A stretch of 60,593 nucleotides of DNA from Chryseobacterium kimseyorum (GTDB lineage: Bacteria > Bacteroidota > Bacteroidia > Flavobacteriales > Weeksellaceae): NCBI RefSeq assembly GCF_025971945.1, contig NZ_JAPDHW010000011.1:1-60593 (forward strand). Direction: 5' to 3'. The position numbers and the translations under genes are program-made. The notes beneath the pieces were generated by a model, which saw only the letters and a list, made by a program, of their open reading frames with translations, had not been told where the DNA came from and searched no databases. Below are positions 17,517 through 26,313 of this stretch, one piece after another (positions within the stretch are counted from its first letter, which is position 1; each line of letters opens with the position of its first letter).

Positions 17517-19580
17517 ATGAAATTCAAAAACTGGTTTTTACTCATTCTCCTGTTCTTATTTACGGGAATCAATGCACAAATCAAAAATCCTGTAAAATTC
17601 AAATTCACGGTCAACGACTTAGGCAACAATCAATATGAAGCTGTTCTGAATGCAACTTTAGAAAGCGGTTGGCATATCTATTCTCGAGACATTCCTGAAG
17701 ATACCGGAATTCCGACTGAATACGTTGTTTCAGGAAAAAACATAGAACTGATTGGCAAATTTCAGGAAGTCGGGAAAAAGCACGAAGAGTTTTCTGAAGC
17801 TTTCGGCGGAACGATTATTTACTATTCTAATGCAGCTGGATTTAAACAGAAATTCAAATTAAAAGACGGTGCAAAACCTGGAGAAGTAGTTGCTGAAATC
17901 ACTTATCAGACTTGTGACGACAGAGTTTGCCTAGCTCCGAACACATTGGAATTTACTCAGAAAATTACACCTAAAGGAGTTGCAGAAGATGTTGCAGCAC
18001 CCACTGAAGAAGTAAAAGATTCTGTAAAAACATCGGAAACTGTAGTAGCAAGCCCAACTAAGAGCGAAGTTGCCACAACAGAAACTTCGAAACTCGACCC
18101 GAAGCAGCTTAAAATAGAATCTATAGATTTCAAAAAACCTTTGACGGACTGCGGAACAGCAGTTGTAGAAGCATCTGAAAATTATTGGACTTATTTATTA
18201 TTAGGCTTTATCGGTGGATTAATCGCGCTGCTTACCCCTTGTGTATTCCCAATGATTCCTTTGACGGTTTCTTTCTTTACCAAAGGAAACAAAAACAAAG
18301 CGAAAGGAAAAAGAGACGCTTTGATGTACGGTTTTTTCATCTTAATGATTTTTGTACTGTTAAGTGTTCCTTTTCATTTAATAGACGGAATTGCAGGAAA
18401 TATTTTCAACGAAATCTCAACAAGTGTCTGGCTGAACATCGTATTCTTCATTATATTCATCTTCTTCGCAGGAAGTTTCTTCGGATACTATGATATCTCG
18501 TTACCAAGTTCTATTGCCAACAAATCTTCTAAAGCAGAAGAGGCAGGAGGAATTATCGGTATTTTCTTTATGGCTCTTACTTTAGTCATTGTTTCGTTCT
18601 CATGTACAGGTCCTATTTTGGGGAGTTTATTGGGTGGTTCATTATCCGGTTCTTCTCATATCCCAACGCTTTTAACTTTGGCCTTAACAGGTTTTGGTTT
18701 GGCCTGGGCAATTATTTTCGGATTGTTGGCATTATTTCCACAGGCATTACAAAGCCTGCCAAAATCTGGTGGCTGGATGAATACTGTGAAAGTTGTTCTT
18801 GGTTTTATCGAACTGGCTTTAGCTTTAAAATTCTTATCAAAAGCAGATTTAGTATCTAAAACATTTTTAATTAAACGTGAACTTTTTATTGCGATCTGGA
18901 TCGTTGTAGGCATTGGTTTAGCTTTATATTTATTTGGATTAATAAGATTTCCTCATGATGATAAGAAGCCGAAAATATCGCTTACAAGAAAGATTTTAGG
19001 AGTTTTGGGAATTGGTTTTGTGATTTATCTTATTCAGGGATTAATTCCTGCAGAAAGACCAAAAATGCAGTTGTTGAGCGGAATTTTGCCTCCATTGAAT
19101 GTAAGTTATTTCCACGACGAAAAAGACGGTATTCTGGGAATGAAGCCAGAGCATGACTTTTTTAATGCCATTGAATTAGCTAAAAAGGAAAACAAACCTG
19201 TTTTAATTGACTTCACAGGTTATGGTTGTGAAAACTGTAGAAAGATGGAAGAATTTGTCTGGAGCGAACCGGATATCTTACCGATTCTACAGAACGACAT
19301 TGTTCTTGCCTCATTATACGTAGATGACAAAGAAGAGCTACCTGAGGATCAGAAAACCAAAATTGATTTGGGTGAAGGCCAGGTAAAAAGAGTAAAAACA
19401 ATTGGTGACCGATGGAGTTTATTCCAACAGGTAAACTTTAATAATAATTCGCAGCCACATTATGTTTTGATCACGCCTGATGGAGAAGTTATCAATACTC
19501 CTGTTTCCGGATACATGCCGAAAGAAGATTTCAAAAACTTTCTGGAGTGTGGCGTTAATTACTACAAAAAGAATAAATAA
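17517..19580 (+). CDS. dsbD: Thiol:disulfide interchange protein DsbD
   Basis: Passes electrons from cytoplasmic thioredoxin across the inner membrane to reduce periplasmic disulfides. The 687-residue protein has a signal peptide, an N-terminal DsbD-like Ig domain (about 30-150, with the pair in TCDDRVCLAP), a linker, a transmembrane domain with eight or so helices (LTPCVFPMIPLTVSFF and SFSCTGPILGSLLGG hold the membrane cysteines) and a C-terminal thioredoxin domain with C571 and C574 (GCENCRKMEEF). I prefer the start at 17517 (MKFKNWFLLI); an in-frame ATG at 17505 is possible and would overlap tilS. A terminator follows. Confidence 0.94.
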   Translation: MKFKNWFLLILLFLFTGINAQIKNPVKFKFTVNDLGNNQYEAVLNATLESGWHIYSRDIPEDTGIPTEYVVSGKNIELIGKFQEVGKKHEEFSEAFGGTIIYYSNAAGFKQKFKLKDGAKPGEVVAEITYQTCDDRVCLAPNTLEFTQKITPKGVAEDVAAPTEEVKDSVKTSETVVASPTKSEVATTETSKLDPKQLKIESIDFKKPLTDCGTAVVEASENYWTYLLLGFIGGLIALLTPCVFPMIPLTVSFFTKGNKNKAKGKRDALMYGFFILMIFVLLSVPFHLIDGIAGNIFNEISTSVWLNIVFFIIFIFFAGSFFGYYDISLPSSIANKSSKAEEAGGIIGIFFMALTLVIVSFSCTGPILGSLLGGSLSGSSHIPTLLTLALTGFGLAWAIIFGLLALFPQALQSLPKSGGWMNTVKVVLGFIELALALKFLSKADLVSKTFLIKRELFIAIWIVVGIGLALYLFGLIRFPHDDKKPKISLTRKILGVLGIGFVIYLIQGLIPAERPKMQLLSGILPPLNVSYFHDEKDGILGMKPEHDFFNAIELAKKENKPVLIDFTGYGCENCRKMEEFVWSEPDILPILQNDIVLASLYVDDKEELPEDQKTKIDLGEGQVKRVKTIGDRWSLFQQVNFNNNSQPHYVLITPDGEVINTPVSGYMPKEDFKNFLECGVNYYKKNK

Positions 19581-19600
19581 GCTCAGATATGCATAATAGA

Positions 19601-19630
19601 AACTCACATCTTCTGATGTGAGTTTTTTTT
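19601..19630 (+). terminator. Terminator after dsbD
   Basis: Perfect 10-base stem (19601-19610 with 19615-19624) with a TTCT loop and a run of T, 20 bases past the dsbD stop. Confidence 0.9.
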
Positions 19631-19790
19631 GCTTTATAGTATTTCATTAAGCATTATGCAGAACATTTATTTTAAGTAAACAATTATCAACAATTTTATC
19701 AATTAGGTATATAATTTGTATTATTTAACGGAAATAAAGAACAATACGACAATCTTTATTGAAATCTTTTTAACATTAAAAAATACTATT

Positions 19791-20315
19791 ATGGCTGAAA
19801 TGATTGTACAGGAGAAAAAAGGAGCAAGACAGAAGAAAAATCCTATACGAGTTGACATGACTCCTATGGTGGATCTGGGATTTTTACTAATAACCTTCTT
19901 TATGTTTACCACCAATTTTACTAAACCTAATGTGATGGATCTTGGTTTACCGGCAAAAGATCCGAATCCAAACCCCATCAATATACCCTATATTGACCAT
20001 TTAAATCAGGTCACATTTATTTTAGGAAAAGATAACAGAGTTTTTTATCACCAAAGTAATGAGAAAGAACTGACCGCAAATAATTTAAAAGAAACAGATT
20101 TCAGCGGAGTGCAAATTTCAAAAATCATATCAGAAGCATACAGTAAAGCACCAAAAAAAGATATCTTCACTGTGATTATCAAGCCAACCGATGATGCCAA
20201 TTACAAAAATTTCGTCGACGTGCTAGACAACATAGCAATCTCCAAAAAGGAACGCTACGGAATTACAGATATCAAGCCATGGGAAAAGAAAGTTTACGAA
20301 AACGTTACAAAATAA
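19791..20315 (+). CDS. exbD: Orphan ExbD biopolymer transporter
   Basis: The 174-residue protein is a close paralogue of the exbD at 914-1483: same helix with D28 (MTPMVDLGF), NVMDLGLPAK just after it, FTVIIKPTDDANYKNFVD and the closing ITDIKPWEKKVY. It stands alone, with no exbB or tonB within reach, and is bounded by terminators on both sides. It could supply an alternative subunit to the operon at 47-3029, or work with an ExbB made elsewhere. I chose the start at 19791 (MAEMIVQ) to match its paralogue; a longer in-frame reading from 19716 begins with a rare start codon and no homology. Confidence 0.9.
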   Translation: MAEMIVQEKKGARQKKNPIRVDMTPMVDLGFLLITFFMFTTNFTKPNVMDLGLPAKDPNPNPINIPYIDHLNQVTFILGKDNRVFYHQSNEKELTANNLKETDFSGVQISKIISEAYSKAPKKDIFTVIIKPTDDANYKNFVDVLDNIAISKKERYGITDIKPWEKKVYENVTK

Positions 20316-20319
20316 ACAG

Positions 20320-20347
20320 AAGAGCATTTTTATAATGCTCTTTTTTT
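20320..20347 (+). terminator. Terminator after orphan exbD
   Basis: Eight-base stem (20321-20328 with 20334-20341), 5-base loop and T run, right after the exbD stop. Confidence 0.88.
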
Positions 20348-20378
20348 ATTTAAATTTGAGAATATAATTTATGTATTG

Positions 20379-20906
20379 ATGAAAAAAACTTTAATCATAG
20401 CCATTGCAGGAATTCTCACTTTTTCATGTTCTAAAAAAGAATCTCAAAAAACTTCTGAAAAAGCTGACAGCACCAAAATCACAGATTCCATCAACGCTGA
20501 AAGAACACAAATCAATGACAGCATCAAAGCTTTAAACAGCAAAAACCGCTTCAAAGATTTCAGCGGAAGTCACAAATTTGTTTATCAGAATGACAGTTCA
20601 CCTAAATATTCAGGCCTGGTAAATTTCACCAAAATTGAAGGAGAGAGAGATAATTACAACGTGTCTGGAAATATAAAGTCGGGTAAAAATTCTGTTAATA
20701 TGAAGGGATTTGTACAGGTTGTTACCGCTAAACACATTAATTTCACTGGAGAAATCACTCAAAGCATTGCTGACAACGACAACGGTAAAATTTATACAAG
20801 AAAAGGCACCAAAACGTTCATGTCAAAAGATGGCGGAAAAACGTACAGACTTCAGGATATGGTAAATGGTTCGTGTTTTGTAGATTATATCGACATTCAT
20901 TTTTAA
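20379..20906 (+). CDS. Hypothetical lipoprotein
   Basis: Not recognised. The 175-residue protein has a lipoprotein signal with C17 (GILTFSCSKK), a serine- and lysine-rich linker and a compact C-terminal part with repeated beta-like stretches (HKFVYQNDSSPKYSGLVNF, VNMKGFVQVVTAKHINFTGE). It closes with GSCFVDYIDIHF. The basic residues after the cysteine differ from the acidic surface-export signal, so it may stay on the periplasmic side. It ends 9 bases before the next gene. The start ATG at 20379 follows a TTG that I did not use. Confidence 0.7.
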   Translation: MKKTLIIAIAGILTFSCSKKESQKTSEKADSTKITDSINAERTQINDSIKALNSKNRFKDFSGSHKFVYQNDSSPKYSGLVNFTKIEGERDNYNVSGNIKSGKNSVNMKGFVQVVTAKHINFTGEITQSIADNDNGKIYTRKGTKTFMSKDGGKTYRLQDMVNGSCFVDYIDIHF

Positions 20907-20915
20907 ATCTAAATT

Positions 20916-21698
20916 ATGCTCAACTTCGAAAGGAAAGGAAACGGAAAAGAAACTTTGGTTTTACTTCATGGCTTCATGGAAAATCTCAGCATCTGGAGCG
21001 ATATGGAATCACATCTTTCCAAAGATTTCACCTTAGTGAAGATTGATCTTCCCGGTCACGGAAAATCTGATATCTTAGCTGAAGTTCACACCATGGAGCT
21101 GATGGCAGATGAAGTGAAAAAAGTAGTTGATCATGAAAAATTAGATAAAATACATCTTCTCGGTCATTCAATGGGTGGCTACACTTCGTTGGCTTTTGCG
21201 GAAAAATTCCCTGAAAATCTGAAAAGTTTAACACTATTTTTTTCAACGTATTTTGCAGATGACGAAGAGAAAAAAGAGCAGAGAATAAAAAGTTACAGAA
21301 TCATCAAGGATGCTTTCGCGCATTATGCACGCGCTGGAGTTCCTAATTTGTTCAATCAGAATGAAAGAGATGTATTGGAGGGGAAGATAGAAACCGCATT
21401 AGAAACCGCACTTTCGACTAATAATCTTGGCGCTTTAGCCTGCGTAAAAGGTATGGTGGCCAGAACCGATAAAAAACACATTCTTGAAAATTTAGATGTG
21501 AAAATTTTAGTTCTCGCAGGTAAGCATGACAATGCTGTAAAAACAGATAAAACCATCAATAATCTTCCCGACAGAACCAACATAAAATCTTACGTTCTCG
21601 ATTGCGGACACAATGGTCACTGGGAAAAACCGAGCATTTGCGCCGAAATTATCAACACCGAATTGCTTCATCATCTTCCGAAAAAATTCCTTCTGTAA
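20916..21698 (+). CDS. Alpha/beta-fold hydrolase
   Basis: The 260-residue protein has LLHGFMENLSIW at 16-27 (oxyanion region), the nucleophile elbow GHSMGG with S85, an acid candidate in LAGKHDNAV and the catalytic histidine in CGHNGHWEKP near the end. No signal peptide, so cytoplasmic. The substrate is unknown; the MhpC/BioH-like group is broad. Its TAA stop shares one base with the ATG of the next gene (TAATG), so the hydrolase and the patatin are co-translated and probably act on related lipids or esters. Confidence 0.88.
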   Translation: MLNFERKGNGKETLVLLHGFMENLSIWSDMESHLSKDFTLVKIDLPGHGKSDILAEVHTMELMADEVKKVVDHEKLDKIHLLGHSMGGYTSLAFAEKFPENLKSLTLFFSTYFADDEEKKEQRIKSYRIIKDAFAHYARAGVPNLFNQNERDVLEGKIETALETALSTNNLGALACVKGMVARTDKKHILENLDVKILVLAGKHDNAVKTDKTINNLPDRTNIKSYVLDCGHNGHWEKPSICAEIINTELLHHLPKKFLL

Positions 21699-22489
21699 TG
21701 GGATTATTCTCTTTCAAAAAAAAGAAACCGGTTATCGGGCTCACATTATCGGGCGGCGGAATGCGTGGGATCGCCCACATTGCCGTTCTCAAAGCATTGG
21801 AAGAGTATGACCTTAAGCCACAGATTATTTCAGGCACAAGTGCAGGTTCTATCGTTGCTGCATTTTACTCTATTGGCACTTCGCCCGATGAGATGATGGA
21901 AATCGTGAAGAAAACCACTTTTTTCTCACGCTCTTATTTAAAACTTTCTAAGAACGGAATTTTCAGCTCGAAATTTATTCTGAAATTATTGATGGATTAT
22001 TTTCCTGAAGATGATTTTAAAGTTTTAAAAATTCCTGTTTACGTTGCAGCGACAGAGATGACTCATGGCATTGTCGATTTCTTCTCAGAAGGGGAATTAT
22101 TCGGTCCGCTTCTGGCGTCGTCGAGCGTTCCTTTTGTACTGCCTCCTGTAAAAATGGGCGAAAAAATTTATGTAGACGGCGGAGTTTTAGACAATTTACC
22201 TATAGAACCAATTATCGACAAATGCGATTTTCTGATTGGTTCACATGTAAATTCCATAAGTTATGACAGTCTTCAGAATATGAGTCTGATGAAAGAATTT
22301 GACCGTATTTTACACTTAGCCATTGCCAAATCTGTTTATTCTAAAGCTCAGTCCTGCGATATATTTTTAGATCCTCCGAAAATGACAAAATTCAGTCTGT
22401 TTAACAAGAGATTTCTGGATGACATGTTTACCGAAGTGTACGACTACACCTGTAAAGAACTTGAAGAAAAAGGATATTCTAAGTTGTAG
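21698..22489 (+). CDS. Patatin-like phospholipase
   Basis: The 263-residue protein has the full patatin set: the oxyanion motif GGGMRG (19-24), the nucleophile in GTSAG (46-50, S48) and the catalytic Asp in DGGVLDN. No membrane helix or signal is visible, so it is likely a cytoplasmic or membrane-associated lipase. The start at 21698 overlaps the stop of the hydrolase by one base; an upstream in-frame extension into that gene is unlikely. The 3' end is only 9 bases from the convergent DHH gene. Confidence 0.92.
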   Translation: MGLFSFKKKKPVIGLTLSGGGMRGIAHIAVLKALEEYDLKPQIISGTSAGSIVAAFYSIGTSPDEMMEIVKKTTFFSRSYLKLSKNGIFSSKFILKLLMDYFPEDDFKVLKIPVYVAATEMTHGIVDFFSEGELFGPLLASSSVPFVLPPVKMGEKIYVDGGVLDNLPIEPIIDKCDFLIGSHVNSISYDSLQNMSLMKEFDRILHLAIAKSVYSKAQSCDIFLDPPKMTKFSLFNKRFLDDMFTEVYDYTCKELEEKGYSKL

Positions 22490-22498
22490 ATTGATTGA

Positions 22499-23503
22499 CT
22501 ATAAATTTTCGTCAGCTACTCTTGCTTTAAAAGTCTCAATTGTCTCAGGCAGAGATTCCATAGATTTTCCGCCGGCCGCGTTGATATGACCACCGCCGCT
22601 GAAATACTTTCTCGAGAATTGGTTAACATCTACATCGTCTTTACTTCTGAAAGAGATTTTAATAAAATCTTCATATAAATCTTCCATAAAGAAAGCGGAC
22701 ATTTTTACACCGACAATACTCAGTCCGTAATTCACAAAACCTTCAGTATCCCCTTTCTGGAAACCGTATTCCTGAAGTTCTTTTCTCGTTAAAGATAAAA
22801 CAGCAACTTTACCGTCATTGACAACTTCAATCCTTCCTAAAACAAGTGCCAGCAAATGCAGACGTGAAACAGTATTGGTATCCCAAGTGTTTGAAGTGAT
22901 TACAGAAGGGTCCGCGCCCTTTTCAATAAGATTAGCTACAATCCTGTGCGTATCAGCACTCGTAGATCGGAAACGGAAACCTCCAGTATCTGTCATAATC
23001 CCTGTATAAAGACATTCTGCAATCTCTCTGTTTACCAAATCTTCATCATCCATAGCTTCAATAAAATGATAAATCATCTGACAGGTTGCCGGAATAATGG
23101 TATCTGAATAGACAAAATCAAAATCTTCCGGTTGCTGGTGGTGATCGATAAGAATCTTTTTCGCTTTCGCTCTCATCAGCCAATCACCCAAAAGCCCGAT
23201 TCTTGCAGGAGAATTAAAATCTAAACAGAAAATCACATCTGCATCATTGATCATTTCAAAAGCTACTTTTCTTTTGTATTCGCCAATGATGTTTTTCTTC
23301 GCTTCAGGCATCCATTTCAAAAACTTAGGGAAATCGTTTGGCGTTATCACTTCGGCTTCAATTCCTTTCGCGCGCAGATAATGCTTAAGACCTAAACTTG
23401 AACCAATGGCATCGCCATCCGGATTGTAATGGGTAAGGATTACAATTTTATTCTCCGGGATAAGCAGTTGATTGATTTCTAAAAGTTCGGCAGGTGTAAA
23501 CAT
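22499..23503 (-). CDS. nrnA: DHH family phosphoesterase, NrnA-like (oligoribonuclease / pAp phosphatase)
   Basis: Degrades very short RNA (nanoRNA) and, in characterised members, 3'-phosphoadenosine 5'-phosphate. The 334-residue protein has the DHH motif set THYNPDGDAIGSSLGL near 24-39, VIFCLDFNSPAR near 90, the DHH itself in ILIDHHQQPE near 117-126 and the DHHA1 motif GGGHINAAGG near 310. Single gene. The subfamily is inferred from the arrangement and length; other bacterial members act on cyclic dinucleotides (pde/GdpP C-terminus). Confidence 0.85.
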   Translation of the reverse strand: MFTPAELLEINQLLIPENKIVILTHYNPDGDAIGSSLGLKHYLRAKGIEAEVITPNDFPKFLKWMPEAKKNIIGEYKRKVAFEMINDADVIFCLDFNSPARIGLLGDWLMRAKAKKILIDHHQQPEDFDFVYSDTIIPATCQMIYHFIEAMDDEDLVNREIAECLYTGIMTDTGGFRFRSTSADTHRIVANLIEKGADPSVITSNTWDTNTVSRLHLLALVLGRIEVVNDGKVAVLSLTRKELQEYGFQKGDTEGFVNYGLSIVGVKMSAFFMEDLYEDFIKISFRSKDDVDVNQFSRKYFSGGGHINAAGGKSMESLPETIETFKARVADENL

Positions 23504-23556
23504 TATTTCACGTATTTAAATGGTCTGTAAAGGTAAATTATTTTGCTGATAAAACC

Positions 23557-24402
23557 CTATTTTTTATGTTTTGGCTCGTAGATCAGACGCAAAAAAGAAC
23601 TGAATCTATCATTCTCTCTTTTAATAGGAATTCCTGTCACAATACCCACCATAACGTTATCAGTAATACCTACTCTCATCTGAGGCCGGATGGTCATATC
23701 AAAATCTGAGGCAGCAATACTTTTATTAAATTCCACTCCTATAAAATTTCGTGTGCCGGTAATCATATAATGAAAATTGGTATTGATCTGCCAAGAGGTA
23801 TCGGTATGATGACTATCAAAATGAGACACCACTACCGGCCCTGTATAGATAAGCGAGTGGAAATTGCTTCCCCATCTTTTTGCTGCCACTAAAAACGGAT
23901 TAAAGACATTTCCCGTAAAGAACTTTCCTTTCCCATAATGATCAAACTCTGTAATTTCAAATTCATGGATATATCCTAAAGCAAGACTGGTATTGTACTG
24001 CTCTGAAACAAGAAAAGTGTATTGCGCCGCAAGCTTAATCCCATTCAGTTTACTGCCGGGACTGTCGGATGAAGAATACATTGTAAAAGGCAACTCAACT
24101 TCCAATCCTAATCGATCAATGGGTGCCCATTCATATTCTACTAAAGCTTCATAGCGGTCAAACTTATTATTATCGACCAATCCAAGTCCAATATTCCATT
24201 CTTTCTCTCCTTTTCTGGCACCTAAATCACGTATCAGATCGATATAAAGTGGCTCTGCATGCAAAATCTTGAGCGGAGTCTGAACATTTTCTACTTCGTG
24301 AATATACAGGCTGTCTTTCTCTTCATTATTTTCTTTTTCGGTCTGTGCATTGACTCGAAATAAAATCAATAGGATAAGTAATAGTGATAATTTTCTGTTC
24401 AT
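23557..24402 (-). CDS. Predicted outer-membrane beta-barrel protein
   Basis: The 281-residue protein has a signal peptide (MNRKLSLLLILLILFRVNAQ), a short charged linker with HAEPLYIDLIRDLGARKGEKEW (about 49-70) and then a series of amphipathic, aromatic-rich strands (GIKLAAQYTFLVSEQYNTSLALGYIHEF and others) closing in FSSFLRLIYEP, as expected for a barrel of perhaps 10 strands. The HAEPLYIDLIRDLGARKGE block is a recurrent motif in a flavobacterial family of unknown function. It is not a TonB-dependent receptor (no plug). Transcribed alone. Confidence 0.72.
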   Translation of the reverse strand: MNRKLSLLLILLILFRVNAQTEKENNEEKDSLYIHEVENVQTPLKILHAEPLYIDLIRDLGARKGEKEWNIGLGLVDNNKFDRYEALVEYEWAPIDRLGLEVELPFTMYSSSDSPGSKLNGIKLAAQYTFLVSEQYNTSLALGYIHEFEITEFDHYGKGKFFTGNVFNPFLVAAKRWGSNFHSLIYTGPVVVSHFDSHHTDTSWQINTNFHYMITGTRNFIGVEFNKSIAASDFDMTIRPQMRVGITDNVMVGIVTGIPIKRENDRFSSFLRLIYEPKHKK

Positions 24403-24514
24403 CGTGTTAAATTCAAATTATAGACATAAACTACTTTGCAAAAATAATAAAAATCACTACATCTATAATCTCTCCTATCATGATCAAATTGTTTAGATAT
24501 TTTTTTAAAATTAA

Positions 24515-24545
24515 TTTGTAGCTTTCAATAAATTACATATATTTG
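24515..24545 (+). promoter_or_regulatory. Promoter of rpmH
   Basis: TTTG at 24515-24518 and TATATTTG at 24538-24545 are separated by exactly 19 bases, the best match in the window to the Bacteroidota TTTG-N19-TAnnTTTG consensus. It lies 43 bases before rpmH. Confidence 0.85.
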
Positions 24546-24588
24546 CAACCTGAAAATTAATAGATAATTACGACTAAAATATATAGTA

Positions 24589-24747
24589 ATGAGTAAAAGA
24601 ACGTTCCAGCCATCAGAAAGAAAGAAAAGAAACAAACACGGTTTCAGAGAGAGAATGTCTACGCCAAACGGAAGAAGAGTTTTGGCAGCGAGAAGAGCTA
24701 AAGGTAGAAAAAGCCTTACAGTTAGTTCTGCAAGAGCTAAGAGATAA
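24589..24747 (+). CDS. rpmH: 50S ribosomal protein L34
   Basis: The 52-residue basic protein begins [20 protein letters not shown] and contains [19 protein letters not shown], the L34 signature. It is a structural part of the large ribosomal subunit. Transcribed alone, with a strong promoter upstream and a terminator downstream, rather than next to rnpA as in many other bacteria. Confidence 0.97.
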   Translation: MSKRTFQPSERKKRNKHGFRERMSTPNGRRVLAARRAKGRKSLTVSSARAKR

Positions 24748-24773
24748 TTCTTAACTTTACAATATACAGATTA

Positions 24774-24806
24774 TGCTTGAAAATAAGTTTTTTCAAGCAT
24801 TTTTTG
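24774..24806 (+). terminator. Terminator after rpmH
   Basis: Ten-base stem (24774-24783 with 24790-24799) followed by six T, 26 bases past the rpmH stop. Confidence 0.88.
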
Positions 24807-24904
24807 TTGTTAAATTTTCCTAAATTTTAGGTTTATAAAGCTTCTTTTTTCTATTTTTAAAATCTGAAAAAAAATTTTAGGAAAAGCCTCTAAAAATTGA
24901 ATTT

Positions 24905-25615
24905 ATGCCACATACAAATATATCCGGAGACAATATCATCAATCTGCAGCATGCAAAAATTACCCAGAAAAATTTCACCGTGCTTACTGATGTTAACTTA
25001 AACATCAAAAAAGGCAGATTCTGCTATCTTATCGGGAAAACCGGTTCCGGAAAAAGCTCACTTTTGAAAACTTTATACGGACACATTCCTTTAGTGGCAG
25101 GAGTCGGAGAAGTAGTAGGTTTTGATCTGGCAAAATTAAAATCATCAGACGTTCCGAATTTAAGAAGAAAACTAGGAATTGTTTTCCAGGATTTCCAGTT
25201 GCTATCTGACAGAACCGTTGAAAAGAACCTGAAATTTGTTTTGGAAGCCACAGGATGGAAGGACAAACCAAAAATGGACGAGCGCATCAATGAAGTACTT
25301 TCCAGCGTAAATATGAAGGGAAAGAAACACAAAATGCCTCATGAACTTTCCGGAGGTGAACAGCAACGTATTGCCATTGCAAGAGCACTGTTGAATCATC
25401 CTGATTTAATCCTTGCCGATGAGCCGACAGGAAATCTTGACCCTGAAACTTCTAATGAAATTATGACCCTGTTAAAGCAGGTTGCTGCTGAAAACGGAGC
25501 TGCCGTGGTGATGGCGACCCATGATTACCATATGATTCAGAACTTCCCAGGTGAAGCGATCAGATGTGAAGACGGTAAAGTTTCTGTACTTGATACAGCG
25601 GAACTTTTTGAATAA
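24905..25615 (+). CDS. ftsE: Cell-division ABC transporter ATP-binding protein FtsE
   Basis: ATPase partner of FtsX; the complex controls peptidoglycan hydrolases at the division site. The 236-residue protein has Walker A GKTGSGKSS (about 43-51), the signature LSGGEQQRIAIARAL (about 148-162) and Walker B LILADEPTGNLDP (about 169-181). FtsE is suggested by the short length and by the sequence IVFQDFQLLSDRTVEKN. No ftsX lies in the window, so the partner must be encoded elsewhere. The 3' end is 2 bases from the convergent trmN6 gene. Confidence 0.85.
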   Translation: MPHTNISGDNIINLQHAKITQKNFTVLTDVNLNIKKGRFCYLIGKTGSGKSSLLKTLYGHIPLVAGVGEVVGFDLAKLKSSDVPNLRRKLGIVFQDFQLLSDRTVEKNLKFVLEATGWKDKPKMDERINEVLSSVNMKGKKHKMPHELSGGEQQRIAIARALLNHPDLILADEPTGNLDPETSNEIMTLLKQVAAENGAAVVMATHDYHMIQNFPGEAIRCEDGKVSVLDTAELFE

Positions 25616-25617
25616 AA

Positions 25618-26313
25618 TCACCCTTTAAAAACATGAAACTCCTTGGTGAGTTCAAGATATTGGTCCGAGTATTTTCTCGGACTTTTTTCTATCACAAAAT
25701 CTGATTCATTCAAATCTTTTTCAATTGGAGAAAACTCCAGAACCAATCTTTTTATCTTTGAATTTTCAATGCCGTAAATATTGATTTTCCTCTTAAGATA
25801 CAATTGATTATGCTTTGCAATTTCTACAAAACCTTCTCCTGCTTCGAAAGGAATAATCACAGAAAATATTCCATTTTCAGAAAGCAATTTTGAAGATTTC
25901 GAGATTAACTGTTGGAAATTTAACTCAATGGTTTGCCTGGCAATGATATCTTTACCCGATGGGTTTTCTTCGAAATATGGTGGATTTGAAACAATTACAT
26001 CAAATGTACGGTCAGTTTCAAAAGATTTAAAATCAGCAAGAATATTTTGTAATCTTGAATTAAATGGAGAATTTTCAAAATTAAGTCTGGTAAGATTATC
26101 AGCTTCTGCATTGATATCAATACCCAGAAAATTTGCCTTCAGATTTCTCTGAGCCAGCATTAATGAGATCAGACCAGTTCCTGTTCCGACTTCAAGAACA
26201 TTTTTAGCAGAATCAATATTTGCCAAAGCACCCAGCAAAACTCCGTCTGTTCCCACTCGGAAAACGCCGGACGATTGCTGAATTTCAAACTGTTTAAACT
26301 TAAAAGATTTCAC
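25618..26313 (-). CDS. trmN6: tRNA1(Val) (adenine37-N6)-methyltransferase
   Basis: Methylates N6 of A37 in tRNA-Val. The 231-residue protein begins MKSFKFKQFEIQQ, the YfiC/TrmN6 opening, followed by VGTDGVLLGA (about 22-31), the SAM motif VLEVGTGTGLISLML and the NPPY catalytic tetrad (SNPPYFEEN, near 108-116). The start codon is GTG and it shares its G with the TAG stop of the upstream histidine kinase gene (TAGTG), implying translational coupling. The alignment with the family supports this start. Confidence 0.9.
   Translation of the reverse strand: MKSFKFKQFEIQQSSGVFRVGTDGVLLGALANIDSAKNVLEVGTGTGLISLMLAQRNLKANFLGIDINAEADNLTRLNFENSPFNSRLQNILADFKSFETDRTFDVIVSNPPYFEENPSGKDIIARQTIELNFQQLISKSSKLLSENGIFSVIIPFEAGEGFVEIAKHNQLYLKRKINIYGIENSKIKRLVLEFSPIEKDLNESDFVIEKSPRKYSDQYLELTKEFHVFKG

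Noticed and set aside
19716..19790. Longer reading of the orphan exbD
   Set aside because: It begins with a rare start codon and reads AT-rich intergenic DNA; the paralogue starts at the MAE corresponding to 19791.
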